Positions 7,405 to 17,101 of a stretch of 64,000 nucleotides of DNA are shown piece by piece (the first letter of the stretch is position 1; the number at the start of each line of letters is the position of its first letter). The notes beneath the pieces were generated by a model. It was not told where the DNA came from. It did not search any database and saw nothing but the letters and a program-made list of their open reading frames with translations. A program made the position numbers and the translations under genes. Origin of the DNA: Sinomonas terrae (GTDB lineage Bacteria; Actinomycetota; Actinomycetes; Actinomycetales; Micrococcaceae); assembly GCF_022539255.1 (NCBI RefSeq), contig NZ_JAKZBV010000001.1:2046001-2110000 (forward strand). The letters run 5' to 3'.

Positions 7405-10400
7405 GTGGCAGAAGAGTTCACCCATCTGCACGTCGCGAGCGCGTTCAGCGCCCACTACGGCGTCTCGTGGCCCGAGGACCTCGCGGCCGCCGCGCTGGCC
7501 GATGGCGCGAGCGCGTTGGCTTGCACGGATCGAGACGGCCTCTACGGGGCAGTCAAGCACCTCGCCGCATGCAGGGGCGCGGGCATAGACCCCATCGTGG
7601 GCGTGGATCTTGCGGTCCTCGCCGAGCCGGACGACGACGGCGGAGCGCACCCGGGTGCCCCGAAGCAGCGGCGGGGGGCCGCCGGCGTGGCGGGCCGCGT
7701 CGTCGTCCTTGCCCACGGCCATAACGGAGGGGCAGGCTGGAAGGCGCTGTGCCGCCTTGTCTCGGACGCCCATGCCCACGCGAGCGGCAAGGCGAACAGC
7801 CCCGTCCCGGTCGGCGTCCTGCGCTCCGAACTGGCCGCACGATGCGTCGATCCGGACACGGGGCGTCCGGTCCTCACGGTGCTCATCGGACCAGATTCGG
7901 ACGTGGGCCGGGCAATGTCCGGGCGTCGCTTCCTGCGGCCGCGGACCCTCTTCAGAGAATGGCTCGACGCCATGCCCGTCGGGGTCCTCACGGTCGAACT
8001 CGTCACGCACCTGAGTGCGCCCGGCCAGCCCCTCGGCACGAGCCATGCGGTCCGCATGCTGCGCCTCGCGAGCGAGCACTCGGTTCCGGCGATCCTGACG
8101 AATGCCGTGCGCTACGTCGAGGAGGACGGCGCTGCAACCGCCGACGTCCTCGATGCCGCACGCACGCTCACCCCTCTTGAGCGGCTCGGCGTGCCCGGTG
8201 ATTCCCGCATGTCCCGCCCGACTCTGCGCTCCAGCCGACCGGCCAGGGCTGGCTCAAACCCGCGGCACTCATGCATCAGCTGGGCCGCGAGATCATCCGA
8301 GCGGCCGGACTCGGCACTCAGGACCTCGCGAACCTCCTCGGGAACACCGAACGCATTGCCGACCGCTGCCGCCTCGACCCGGCTGGCGACGCCGGCTGGG
8401 GTCAGCCCGTGGTCCCGGAGGCCGCCGTCATCGGAATCGCGGGCGAGCCGTATCAAGAGCTCGCCGAACGCTGCCGGGCCGGGATTGCAAGGCGCTTTCC
8501 GGGCCTCTCGGGGGACGGCGAGGAGCGCGTTCGGCGGCGGCTCGACCATGAGCTGCAGATCGTAGGCAACCTCGGCTTCGCGTCCTACTTCCTGACGGTG
8601 GCCGAGGTCGCCGAGATGATCCGGGGCATGGGGGTCCGCTCAGCCGCACGCGGCTCCGGGGCCTCGAGCCTCGTCAACTATCTGCTCGGCATCAGCCACG
8701 TCGATCCCTTGCGGCACGATCTCATCTTCGAGCGCTTCCTCTCCCGCGACCGTTCGACGCTTCCCGACATCGACATCGACGTCGAAAGCGCCGAACGGCA
8801 CAACGTCTACCGCCGCATCTTCGAGCGCTTCGGGGCCCAACGAGTAACGCTCATGAGCATGCAGAACGGCTACCGCGCTCGCGGCGCCGTCCGGGATGCA
8901 GGGCTCGCGCTCGGCCTCGACGAGGGAGAAATCGGCGACATCGCGAAGCAGCTGTGGCGTTTCTCGGCGAGCCATTTCCGCGAGGCGCTCGCCGAGAAGC
9001 CCGAGCTCCGCGAGTTCTCCGCCCAGGTCGGCAAGGACCAGCAGCTCGAGCTGCTCGTGGACCTTACCGAGCGGCTCGACCGGCTCCCACGGCACATTTC
9101 GATGCACCCGTGCGGTGTGATCCTGGGCGACGCCCGGCTGCTTGACCGTACCCCCGTCCAGCCGAGCGGGATGGGCCTGCCGATGAGCCAGTTCGACAAG
9201 CACGATATGGATCCGATGGGCATGCTCAAGCTCGATGTGCTCGGCGTGCGGATGCAGAGCTCGATGGCCTTCGCCGTGAAAGAGGTTGAACGGATCGAGG
9301 GGACGGCCATCGACCTCGACGCGGTGCCGCTCGACGACGAGCCGACGTTCGAGCTCATCCGCTCGACGCACACGCTGGGCTGCTTCCAGATCGAATCGCC
9401 CGGCCAGCGTGAGCTCGTGGGGAAGATGGCGCCGCGCGAGTTCAACGATCTCATCATCGACATCTCGCTGTTCCGTCCGGGGCCCATGAAGTCGGACATG
9501 GTTCGGCCCTTCCTCGAGTACCGCCACGGCTTCGCCCCAGAACGCTACCCACATCCCGACATGAAGCCGTTCCTGGCCGAGACGCACGGGGTCACCGTGT
9601 TCCACGAGCAGGTTCTCCGAACTTTCGACCTCTTCACCGGCTGCGGCCTCGCCCACGCCGACGAGCTCCGCCGGAAGCTCGGGAACGCCGCCCTCGAGCC
9701 GGAGGTGGAGGCCTTCTTCCGCACCAACGCGAAGGCGAAGGGCTACGCCCCGGGCGTCGTGGACGCTGTCTGGGACACCCTCAAGGCCTTCGGCAGCTTC
9801 GGATTCTGCAAAGCGCATGGTGCGGCGTTCGCCGTGCCGACCTATCAGTCCGCATGGCTCAAAGCCCATCATCCCGAGGCCTTCCTTGCGGGGATCTTCG
9901 AGCATGACCCGGGGATGTACCCGAAGCGGCTGCTCGTCGCCGAAGCGCGACGCATGGGCATTCCGATCCTGCCCGTGGACATCAACGCGAGCAGCGACGA
10001 ATACCGGGTCGAACGCATCGAGTTCGGGCCCGACGCAGGGAAGCTCGGGATCCGGCTCACACTCAAGGGGATCTACGGCCTCTCCGAGGCCGAGCTCCGT
10101 CGGATCGTGGGCGGCCAGCCTTATGCGTCGATTGCAGACCTCCGGGACAGGGCACGGCTCACGCGAGCGAGTGTCCGCCGGCTCGCTGAGCTCGGCGCCT
10201 TCGATTCCCTGCACAGGGAGGCGCGGTCCCAGGGCAGCCGGGCCGACCTCGTGGCGCACCTTGCGCAGCTTTCACCGCGGCCGTCGTCCAGGCGGAACGA
10301 ACCCATCGAGGGGCAGCTCTCCCTCGACATCGGAGACGTGGAGCTTTCGAACCTCCGGGCCGAGCTACCTGAACCAGGGCTCGAGGAGAAGGTGCGGCGC

Positions 10401-10829
10401 GAGCTCGATCTCATGGCGGTCGACGCGAGCGCCCATCTCATGGACAGTCACCGGCCGCTGTTGCAGAGGCTCGGGGTGACGACGGCGGAGCGTCTCCTTG
10501 GTCTGCGGAACGGAACCGAGGTCCTCGTGGCCGGCGTGCGCGTCGCAACCCAGACGCCGCCCATGCGGGGCGGCAAGCGGGTGGTCTTCATCAGCATCGA
10601 CGATGGGACGGGATGCGTCGATTCGGTCTTCTTCGCAGAGGCCCAGGAGAACGCCGGCCCGCTTCTGTTCGGCACGAGGCTCCTCCTCATCCGAGGCCGC
10701 ACCCGCCGCACGGGACCCCGAGGGATCAGCCTGAGCGCGGACATGGCCTGGGACTTGGCCGGACTCGAGCGCGTGCTTGACCCGGCCAACCCCGTCCTGC
10801 CGGAGCCGAAGCGCACCCCCGCTGCTTGA
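7405..10829 (+). pseudogene. dnaE2: Error-prone DNA polymerase DnaE2/ImuC, interrupted by a frameshift
   Basis: Translesion polymerase of the C family, which works with ImuA/ImuB in damage-induced mutagenesis. The GTG start at 7405 (MAEEFTHLHVASAF) has a GGAG site 8 nt upstream and leaves the SOS box outside the coding region. The N-terminal PHP domain is read in one frame to about 8200. The polymerase part continues in another frame (QPTGQGWLKPAAL at about 8232), running to 10829 with an internal ATG at 8271. The second frame carries stops at 8178 and 8199, so the break lies between about 8202 and 8232 and corresponds to one missing base. Downstream motifs are intact: catalytic LPDIDIDVE (about 8759-8785), the third aspartate region KLDVLGVRMQ, a helix-hairpin-helix and a C-terminal OB fold. 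This is either a real null allele or a sequencing error. Confidence 0.85.
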
Positions 10830-11135
10830 TGCCTTATGACCGAGCGGGTGCAGACTTCGGAGCGAGGTCCCACTCGGCGTCGTCCATCCGGAGTACTGCG
10901 ACCGCGACTGCCACGCAGCACACGGCCGACCATTCCCAGGGGATCGCCTGCGAGCGCAGTCAGGATGTCCGTGATCGATCCCGCGCTGCAGTCGTTGAGC
11001 CCCAAGGACCAGACGAGGGCATCCGTGTTGACCGTCGCTGCGGAGAGCGCCCACGCCCAGAGGGCGAGAGCTGTACCGATGGTCCCGAGAAGGGGTGCGC
11101 CTGGCGCGCCACGTAGCCAAGGCCCAGCGTTCCAC
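10830..11135. other. Gap after dnaE2, no convincing gene
   Basis: About 300 bp between the polymerase stop and the response-regulator remnant. Plus-strand frames look non-coding. One minus-strand frame is hydrophobic (around 10950-11100) but has no start or family match. It could be decayed membrane-kinase sequence. Confidence 0.35.
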
Positions 11136-11489
11136 GTAGCAGGCGGACACTTCGCCTACCTCCTGAAGGACAGAGTCCTCGACGTCGATGACTTCCTTGA
11201 CGTTCTCGAGCGCGTGCGGGCGGGTGGGACCGCCCTCGACCCCGAGGTCGTTGTCGAACTCCTTGCTGCCGCTCGGGCCGACACGCGCCTGGCCCGCTTG
11301 ACGCCACGTGAACGGGACGTCCTCGTGCTCATGGCGGAGGGCCGGACAAACCTGGGCATCGCCCGCCGGCTCGTCCTCACCGAGCGGACTGTCGAGACCC
11401 ATGTGAGCAGCATCCTTTCGAAACTGGGCCTTCCGGATGGCGAGGGCGATCACCGCCGCGTGCTCGCCGTCGTCGCCTATCTCGACTCC
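11136..11489 (+). pseudogene. Remnant of a NarL/LuxR-type response regulator
   Basis: Only the C-terminal half is present. It contains the end of a receiver domain (GGHFAYLLKDRVLDVDDFL), a linker and a full LuxR helix-turn-helix (LTPRERDVLVLMAEGRTNLGIA, then TVETHVSSILSKLGL). The phosphoacceptor part is missing: upstream in-frame sequence is low-complexity and does not resemble a receiver. The frame also runs on past the expected end (VVAYLDS) into the thrS leader with no stop of its own. This is a decayed gene directly before thrS. Confidence 0.72.
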
Positions 11490-11607
11490 CGTCCGGACAC
11501 GCATTGGCGCACGGGAGGCCGCGCCGTTTCCGATAGTCTTGACGATGGCTGGCTGTGGTCCCCGTATGCCACAAGCTATGAAGCCGAGAGATCAAGAGGA
11601 GACGCCC

Positions 11608-13629
11608 GTGTCAGATGCCCAGCAGATCACCATTTACGTAGACGGCGAGGAGCGGACCGTCACGCCGGGCACCACGGGAGCCGACCTCTTCGAGGGCCGC
11701 CGTGAGATCGTCGTCGTCCGGGTTGACGGCGTCCTCAAGGACCTTGACCAGCCCATCCCGGCGATGGCGGTTGTCGAGGGCGTCGACATTGCCTCTCAGG
11801 ACGGGCTCAACGTCCTGCGGCACTCGACCGCCCACGTTATGGCGCAGGCCGTCCAGCAGCTCCGCCCCGACGCCAAGCTCGGCATCGGCCCCTACATCAA
11901 GGACGGCTTCTACTTCGACTTCGACGTCCAGGAGCCCTTCACGCCCGAGGATCTGCGGACTCTCGAGAAGATGATGCTCAAGATCGTCAATCAGAACCAG
12001 CTCTTCCGCCGTCGGGTCGTCACCGAGGTCGAGGCTGGGGCAGCGATGGCGAACGAGCCGTACAAGCTCATCATTCTGGGCGCGAAGGACAACCAGTCCG
12101 AAGGCGCGGAGAAGGAGGGCGCGAACGTCGAGGTCGGCGTCGGCGAGATCACCATCTACGACAACATCGACCGCAAGACGGGCGACGTCGTGTGGTGCGA
12201 TCTCTGCCGCGGGCCGCACCTGCCGAACACGAAGCTCATCTCGAACGCGTTCGCCCTCACCCGCTCCGCAGCGGCCTATTGGCTCGGCAGTGAGAAGAAC
12301 AAGCAGCTCCAGCGCATCTACGGCACGGCGTGGCCTACAAAGGAAGCGCTCAAGGAGTACCAGGAGCGCATCGCCGAGGCGGAGCGTCGCGACCACCGGA
12401 AGCTGGGCGCTGAACTGGACCTGTTCTCGTTCCCCGACGAGCTCGGCTCGGGCCTGCCGGTCTTCCATCCCAAGGGCGGCATCATCAAACGCGAGATGGA
12501 GGACTACGTCCGCCGCCGGCACATCGAAGAGGGCTTCCAGTACGTCGGGACGCCGCATATCTCGAAGGATGGGCTGTTCCACACTTCGGGCCACCTCCCG
12601 TACTACGCCGACACCATGTTCCCGCCGCTCCACGTCGACGAGGAGCGTGACGAGGAAGGAAACATCGTCAAGCCCGGGCAGGACTACCGCCTGAAGGCGA
12701 TGAACTGCCCCATGCACAACCTCATCTACCGTTCGCGCGGCCGCTCGTACCGCGAACTGCCGATGCGGCTCTTCGAGTTCGGGCATGTGTACCGCTACGA
12801 GAAGTCGGGCGTGGTGCACGGCCTGACGCGTGTCCGCGGCTTCGCCCAGGACGATTCCCACTCGTATGTCACGAAAGAGCAGGCTCCCGACGAGGTCAAG
12901 CACCTTCTGAACTTCATCCTCTCCCTCCTGCGCGACTTCGGGCTCAACGACTTCTACCTCGAGCTCTCGACCCGCGATCCTGAGTCGGACAAGTTCATCG
13001 GCACCGACGAGCAGTGGGAAGAGGCCACGGCGGTTCTCGAGCGCGTGGCCCGCGAGACCGGCCTCGAGCTCGTTCCGGATCCGGGTGGGGCGGCGTACTA
13101 CGGCCCGAAGATCTCGGTCCAGGCAAGGGACGCGATCGGCCGTACGTGGCAGATGTCCACCGTGCAGTACGACTTCAACCAGCCCGCACGGTTCGGCCTC
13201 GAGTACCAGGCTGCAGACGGGACGCGCCAGGAGCCCGTCATGATCCACGCCGCGAAGTTCGGCTCGATCGAACGCTTCCTCGGCGTCCTGACGGAGCACT
13301 ACGCGGGGGCCTTCCCCGCGTGGCTCGCTCCCGTCCAGGTCGTGGCCATCCCGGTCGCCGAGGCCTTCAACGACTACCTGTACGACGTCGTCGCCCGCCT
13401 CAAGAAGGAAGGCATCCGTGCCGAGGTGGACGCCTCGAGCGACAGGTTCCCGAAGAAGATCCGCACGGCAAGCAAGGACAAGGTGCCGTTCGTGCTCATC
13501 GCCGGGGGCGAGGATGCAGAGGCCGGGGCCGTGTCGTTCCGCTTCCGTGACGGAAGCCAGGACAACGGGGTGCCGGTCGAAGAGGCGGTCAAGCGCATTG
13601 TCGAGGCCGTGCGGACGAGGGCTCTCTGA
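11608..13629 (+). CDS. thrS: Threonine--tRNA ligase
   Basis: Charges tRNA-Thr. The GTG at 11608 (MSDAQQITIYVDGEERTV) follows AAGAGGAGA and begins exactly at the TGS domain. Open sequence further upstream belongs to the response-regulator remnant. Seen in 673 residues: TGS (1 to about 65), the editing/SAD domain with HSTAHVMAQ and CDLCRGPHL, the class II core (including MNCPMHNLIYRSRGRSYREL and RFLGVLTEHY) and the C-terminal anticodon-binding domain. It is followed 1 nt later by the HIT gene. Confidence 0.96.
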   Translation: MSDAQQITIYVDGEERTVTPGTTGADLFEGRREIVVVRVDGVLKDLDQPIPAMAVVEGVDIASQDGLNVLRHSTAHVMAQAVQQLRPDAKLGIGPYIKDGFYFDFDVQEPFTPEDLRTLEKMMLKIVNQNQLFRRRVVTEVEAGAAMANEPYKLIILGAKDNQSEGAEKEGANVEVGVGEITIYDNIDRKTGDVVWCDLCRGPHLPNTKLISNAFALTRSAAAYWLGSEKNKQLQRIYGTAWPTKEALKEYQERIAEAERRDHRKLGAELDLFSFPDELGSGLPVFHPKGGIIKREMEDYVRRRHIEEGFQYVGTPHISKDGLFHTSGHLPYYADTMFPPLHVDEERDEEGNIVKPGQDYRLKAMNCPMHNLIYRSRGRSYRELPMRLFEFGHVYRYEKSGVVHGLTRVRGFAQDDSHSYVTKEQAPDEVKHLLNFILSLLRDFGLNDFYLELSTRDPESDKFIGTDEQWEEATAVLERVARETGLELVPDPGGAAYYGPKISVQARDAIGRTWQMSTVQYDFNQPARFGLEYQAADGTRQEPVMIHAAKFGSIERFLGVLTEHYAGAFPAWLAPVQVVAIPVAEAFNDYLYDVVARLKKEGIRAEVDASSDRFPKKIRTASKDKVPFVLIAGGEDAEAGAVSFRFRDGSQDNGVPVEEAVKRIVEAVRTRAL

Positions 13630-13630
13630 T

Positions 13631-14269
13631 ATGGCCGAGCCCACGGGCGCTCAGGATCAGGGGGCGCGATCAGTCACCGACGTCGAAGGATCAGACAGCG
13701 ACGTGACGGATTCGTTCGAGCTGCCCGGAACGCCGGATGCCTTCGGGCGCCTGTGGACTCCACACCGCATGGCCTACATCAAGGGTGGACAGGGCCAGTA
13801 CAAGGACAAGGAGTGCCCGTTCTGTGCTGCGCCGGGGCGGAGCGACGAAGAATCGCTCATCGTGCACCGAGGCAAGACCTGCTACGCCATCCTCAACCTG
13901 TACCCGTACAACCCCGGGCACATCCTCGTCTGTCCATACCGCCACGTGGCCGACTACACCGACATCTCGCGGGAAGAGACGGAGGAGATGGCTACGATGA
14001 CGCAGACGGCCATGCGAGTGATCCGCAAGGTCGCTCGTCCCCACGGCTTCAATCTCGGGATCAACCAAGGCGATGCCGGGGGTGCCGGGATCGCAGCCCA
14101 TCTCCACCAGCACGTGGTGCCCCGATGGGGAGGGGACGGCAACTTCCTGCCGATCATCGCCCAGACGAAGCAGATCACCCAGACTCTGGATGAGACGAGG
14201 GGCCTCCTCGCGGAAGCTTGGCCCGAGGACGGGGTGCTCGTGGAAGGAAAGGGCGCGGGTGCTCAATAG
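13631..14269 (+). CDS. HIT-domain nucleotide hydrolase/phosphorylase
   Basis: A 212-residue protein of the histidine-triad superfamily, probably acting on diadenosine polyphosphates or a related nucleotide. Seen: CPFCAAPG, which fits a zinc-binding pair; YPYNPGHILVCPYRHV; and the triad HLHQHVVPRW preceded by GINQGDAGGAGIAAH. The start is 1 nt after the thrS stop, and pgsA overlaps its end. The thrS-HIT-pgsA order is conserved in actinobacteria, including mycobacteria. Confidence 0.88.
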   Translation: MAEPTGAQDQGARSVTDVEGSDSDVTDSFELPGTPDAFGRLWTPHRMAYIKGGQGQYKDKECPFCAAPGRSDEESLIVHRGKTCYAILNLYPYNPGHILVCPYRHVADYTDISREETEEMATMTQTAMRVIRKVARPHGFNLGINQGDAGGAGIAAHLHQHVVPRWGGDGNFLPIIAQTKQITQTLDETRGLLAEAWPEDGVLVEGKGAGAQ

Positions 14270-14879
14270 ACACGCACGGGCGCTGTTCACGCGGCTCTTC
14301 ACCCCGCTGGCCAACGCCCTGCTCCGCGCGGGGATCTCGCCGGACTTCGTGACCTTCGTCGGGACCGCCGGCGTCAGTGCCTCGGCGCTGATCCTGTTTC
14401 CGCTCGGCCACCTGTTCTGGGGCGTCGTGGCGATCACCGTGTTCGTCTTCTCGGACGTCCTCGATGGGATCATGGCGCGCCTCACGAACCGGAAGGGCCG
14501 TTGGGGAGGCTTCCTCGACTCCACCCTCGACAGGGTCCAGGACGATGCAATCTTCCTGGGGCTCGCGCTCTGGTTCTACGGCGGGGGGCACGACGGCGGA
14601 ACTGGCGCCCTCGCCGTCGTCTGTATCCTCCTCGGAAATCTCGTCTCGTATGCCCGCGCGAAGGCGGAGTCCCTCGGATACGAGGCAAACGTTGGCATCG
14701 CTGAGCGCGCGGAGCGGCTTGTCTCGGTGCTGGTCGTCGCAGGCCTGTGCGGCCTCGGCCTCCCGACTCCGTTCCTGTTCTGGACCCTCGCGGTCCTTGC
14801 CGTCGCGAGCGCAGTGACGATCGTCCAGCGGGTGGTCGCTGTCCGCTCTCAGACGAGGGCGGAGTCCGGCTCGGCCTGA
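14259..14879 (+). CDS. pgsA: CDP-alcohol phosphatidyltransferase (phosphatidylinositol-phosphate synthase type)
   Basis: Membrane enzyme of 206 residues joining CDP-diacylglycerol to an inositol phosphate (PIP synthase in related actinobacteria). The CDP-alcohol motif is complete: D..DG..AR, then nine residues, G...D...D (DVLDGIMARLTNRKGRWGGF, then LDSTLD). Five to six membrane helices follow. The GTG start overlaps the HIT gene by 11 bp and has GGAAGGAAAGGG upstream. The usual next genes of this cluster, an acyltransferase and the mannosyltransferase pimA, are absent here. Confidence 0.88.
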   Translation: MLNRHARALFTRLFTPLANALLRAGISPDFVTFVGTAGVSASALILFPLGHLFWGVVAITVFVFSDVLDGIMARLTNRKGRWGGFLDSTLDRVQDDAIFLGLALWFYGGGHDGGTGALAVVCILLGNLVSYARAKAESLGYEANVGIAERAERLVSVLVVAGLCGLGLPTPFLFWTLAVLAVASAVTIVQRVVAVRSQTRAESGSA

Positions 14880-15049
14880 CGCCGGTGAGCCTGTGCAGTC
14901 GCCTATCCCGGCCTTGCTGCGACTGTTGCGTCGCACCGATCACATCCCTGCTCGTGCGGCGATAGACTGGGAGCCACCCCAAGGATTTCCCTGTCATGAC
15001 GGCCGGATCCCTCCGACCGTCCGCCAGCAGCCAAAAGAAAGACGAGCAC

Positions 15050-15958
15050 GTGTCTACTGAAGCAAATTCCTCGGCACCGACCACCGGCAGTGACCGCGTC
15101 AAGCGCGGGATGGCGGAGATGCTCAAGGGCGGCGTCATCATGGACGTCGTCAACGTCGAGCAGGCGAAGATCGCGGAGGACGCCGGCGCCGTAGCCGTGA
15201 TGGCCCTCGAACGCGTCCCCGCGGACATCCGAGCCCAGGGCGGGGTCTCCCGCATGTCGGACCCGGACATGATCGACTCGATCATCGAGGCCGTCTCGAT
15301 CCCGGTCATGGCCAAGGCCCGCATCGGGCACTTCGTCGAGGCCCAGGTCCTGCAGTCCCTCGGCGTGGACTACATCGACGAGTCCGAGGTCCTGACGCCG
15401 GCCGACTACGAGAACCACATCGACAAGTGGCAGTTCACCGTCCCGTTCGTGTGCGGTGCGACCAACCTCGGCGAGGCCCTGCGCCGGATCAACGAGGGCG
15501 CGGCCATGATCCGCTCCAAGGGCGAGGCCGGCACCGGCGACGTCTCCAACGCCACCACCCACATGCGCAAGATCCGCGCCGAGATCAAGCGCCTGACCAC
15601 CATGGCCGAGGACGAGCTCTACGTCGCCGCCAAGGAGCTTCAGGCCCCGTACCAGCTCGTGCGCGAGATCGCCGAGACCGGCAAGCTCCCGGTCGTGCTG
15701 TTCACCGCCGGCGGCATCGCGACCCCCGCCGACGCGGCGATGATGATGCAGCTCGGCGCCGACGGCGTCTTCGTCGGCTCGGGCATCTTCAAGTCCGGCA
15801 ACCCCGCCCAGCGCGCGGCCGCCGTCGTCAAGGCCACGACCTTCTTCGACGACCCAGACATGATCGCCAAGGTCTCCCGCGGCCTCGGCGAGGCCATGGT
15901 CGGCATCAACGTCGACGACATCCCGGCGCCCCACCGCCTCGCAGAGCGCGGCTGGTAA
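15050..15958 (+). CDS. pdxS: Pyridoxal 5'-phosphate synthase lyase subunit PdxS
   Basis: Forms PLP from ribose 5-phosphate, glyceraldehyde 3-phosphate and ammonia supplied by PdxT. Seen: the TIM-barrel core starting RVKRGMAEMLKGGVIMDVV, the ribose-5-phosphate-binding lysine in MAKARIGH (about residue 89), the second lysine in RSKGEAGTG, and the phosphate loop VFVGSGIF. The start is uncertain. GTG 15050 (MSTEANSSAPTTGS) is chosen for length, but ATG 14996 has a clearer AAGGA site 10 nt upstream and a TAGACT box at 14963. The last 54 bp form the left copy of a repeat found again at 21269 and 22510. The gene end has thus been rebuilt by integration, and PdxT is now 11.6 kb away. Confidence 0.95.
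   Translation: MSTEANSSAPTTGSDRVKRGMAEMLKGGVIMDVVNVEQAKIAEDAGAVAVMALERVPADIRAQGGVSRMSDPDMIDSIIEAVSIPVMAKARIGHFVEAQVLQSLGVDYIDESEVLTPADYENHIDKWQFTVPFVCGATNLGEALRRINEGAAMIRSKGEAGTGDVSNATTHMRKIRAEIKRLTTMAEDELYVAAKELQAPYQLVREIAETGKLPVVLFTAGGIATPADAAMMMQLGADGVFVGSGIFKSGNPAQRAAAVVKATTFFDDPDMIAKVSRGLGEAMVGINVDDIPAPHRLAERGW
15905..15958 (+). repeat. attL-like direct repeat, copy A (functional pdxS 3' end)
   Basis: 54 bp covering codons for INVDDIPAPHRLAERGW and the stop. It is identical to 21269-21322 and differs at 3 positions from 22510-22563. All three copies face the same way and each is followed by a different terminator. Confidence 0.9.
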
Positions 15959-15979
15959 ACGCTGGTAAGCGAGGCGATT

Positions 15980-16016
15980 CAGGCCCACGCCGCCATTGTT
16001 TGGCAGCGTGGGCTTG
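15980..16016 (+). terminator. Terminator after pdxS copy A
   Basis: An inverted repeat (CAGGCCCACGC ... GCGTGGGCTTG, 11 bp with one G-U) is followed by TTCGTTT. It lies 22 nt past the pdxS stop. Confidence 0.75.
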
Positions 16017-16042
16017 TTCGTTTCGGCGCTGCGGTCGGGACT

Positions 16043-16060
16043 GATGCCGTGGTCCAAGAT
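16043..16060 (+). repeat. Left member of an 18-bp inverted repeat bounding island segment 1
   Basis: GATGCCGTGGTCCAAGAT matches the reverse complement of 21254-21271 at 17 of 18 positions. It resembles a transposon terminal repeat, but no target-site duplication is seen outside it. Confidence 0.5.
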
Positions 16061-16170
16061 GGGTGTCCATCGACGCTCGGGATGCCTTGGTGCAACCGGA
16101 CGCTCCATCCGAAGCAATTAGCGCGATTCAATTGGAGGACGAACCAGCTGACACGGTCTAGCAGGGAGCC

Positions 16171-16893
16171 CTAGCTTCCGTCGTCGCCGGAGAACAGGGC
16201 CCGCTCGATCTCATCCGGCCAGACCTCAGACTTGGAGCGGGCTGTTTCCTCGTTTGCCCACCTTGCGAGCAGTTCGCAGTAGCTTACGTACGTGTCCGTG
16301 TACCAGTTGTAGCTGTAGCTCGGACCCGAGTGAGGGAGTGACGTCCACCCTGCCTGGGCCAAGCGGCTGGCCACGCGGGCGTCGAGGATGAGGCATCGCG
16401 TACCCGTAGTGCCCTCCGAAGCGAAGTAGAGGAATTTTGTGAAGAATGCAGGCCCAAGGCCTGCGATCTGTCCGCCACCGCGTCGGATGAGCGAGCTGTA
16501 GGCTCCTGCGGGATCGCCGTCGAGTGCCAGCTCGGTCGCGCGCTTGAGAAGGGCCACGTTGCGCGCCCGGTCTGCAGGTCGTGCGAAAGACTGAATCCTC
16601 TTCTCATTCCCGCGCTGGCTAGCGCCGGTTCCCCAGGCCAGTACGTGCCAGAGGAATGTGAGCACGTCGTCTTCCGCAGCGAGAGGGGCAGAGGCGGCCC
16701 GCCCCAGCTGAAAGAGGTCGCCGCGCGTCAGGCGGCCAAGCTGACCGTGTTTAAAGACCTGCACCATCTGATGCAGCCCGTGGCTCGCAAGTCGTGAGTT
16801 CCACCAATCCACGCCAACGGTCTTTGCATCGAACCCGTGGTCGAGAACGTAGCTCTCTCGTGCGCCGATCCGGCGACGTATGCCGCTGGGCAT
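16171..16893 (-). CDS. OGG-fold (8-oxoguanine glycosylase-like) protein
   Basis: A 240-residue protein resembling actinobacterial OGG-fold proteins. The segment GQIAGLGPAFFTKFLYFA (141-158) looks like a helix-hairpin-helix with a candidate lysine at 153. It is followed by LILDARVASRL, with D171 a candidate acidic partner. A base-excision or defence role is inference. No neighbour is co-oriented and adjacent, so it may be a single-gene unit. The start at 16893 lacks a clear ribosome-binding site, and a shorter start is possible. It lies inside the pdxS island. Confidence 0.55.
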   Translation of the reverse strand: MPSGIRRRIGARESYVLDHGFDAKTVGVDWWNSRLASHGLHQMVQVFKHGQLGRLTRGDLFQLGRAASAPLAAEDDVLTFLWHVLAWGTGASQRGNEKRIQSFARPADRARNVALLKRATELALDGDPAGAYSSLIRRGGGQIAGLGPAFFTKFLYFASEGTTGTRCLILDARVASRLAQAGWTSLPHSGPSYSYNWYTDTYVSYCELLARWANEETARSKSEVWPDEIERALFSGDDGS

Positions 16894-17101
16894 CTCAAGA
16901 TATGTGGGCGCTCACACGCCCGAGCATACGTGGACCGTAGCGCGCTTGAGACGATTTGGGCCCCTCTGAGGTTCTGAACCTCGAGGAGAGCGATCCAGAG
17001 CCCAGCCATGCAAGGCATTCCTGCCTAACCTCCGGTGAGAGCGAGGTCCACACGACCGCGAGGATTTCCCAGAATGTCAGCTGCAGAACCACCGGGCCGG
17101 C

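Noticed and set aside
8190..8240. Programmed ribosomal frameshift in dnaE2
   Set aside because: No convincing slippery heptamer plus downstream structure, and family members are single-frame. A mutation or sequence error is more likely.
10448..11100. Minus-strand frame with a hydrophobic stretch near 10950-11100, possible membrane protein
   Set aside because: No start codon or ribosome-binding site upstream of the hydrophobic part, and the rest lies antisense to dnaE2. Kept only as a note on the gap.
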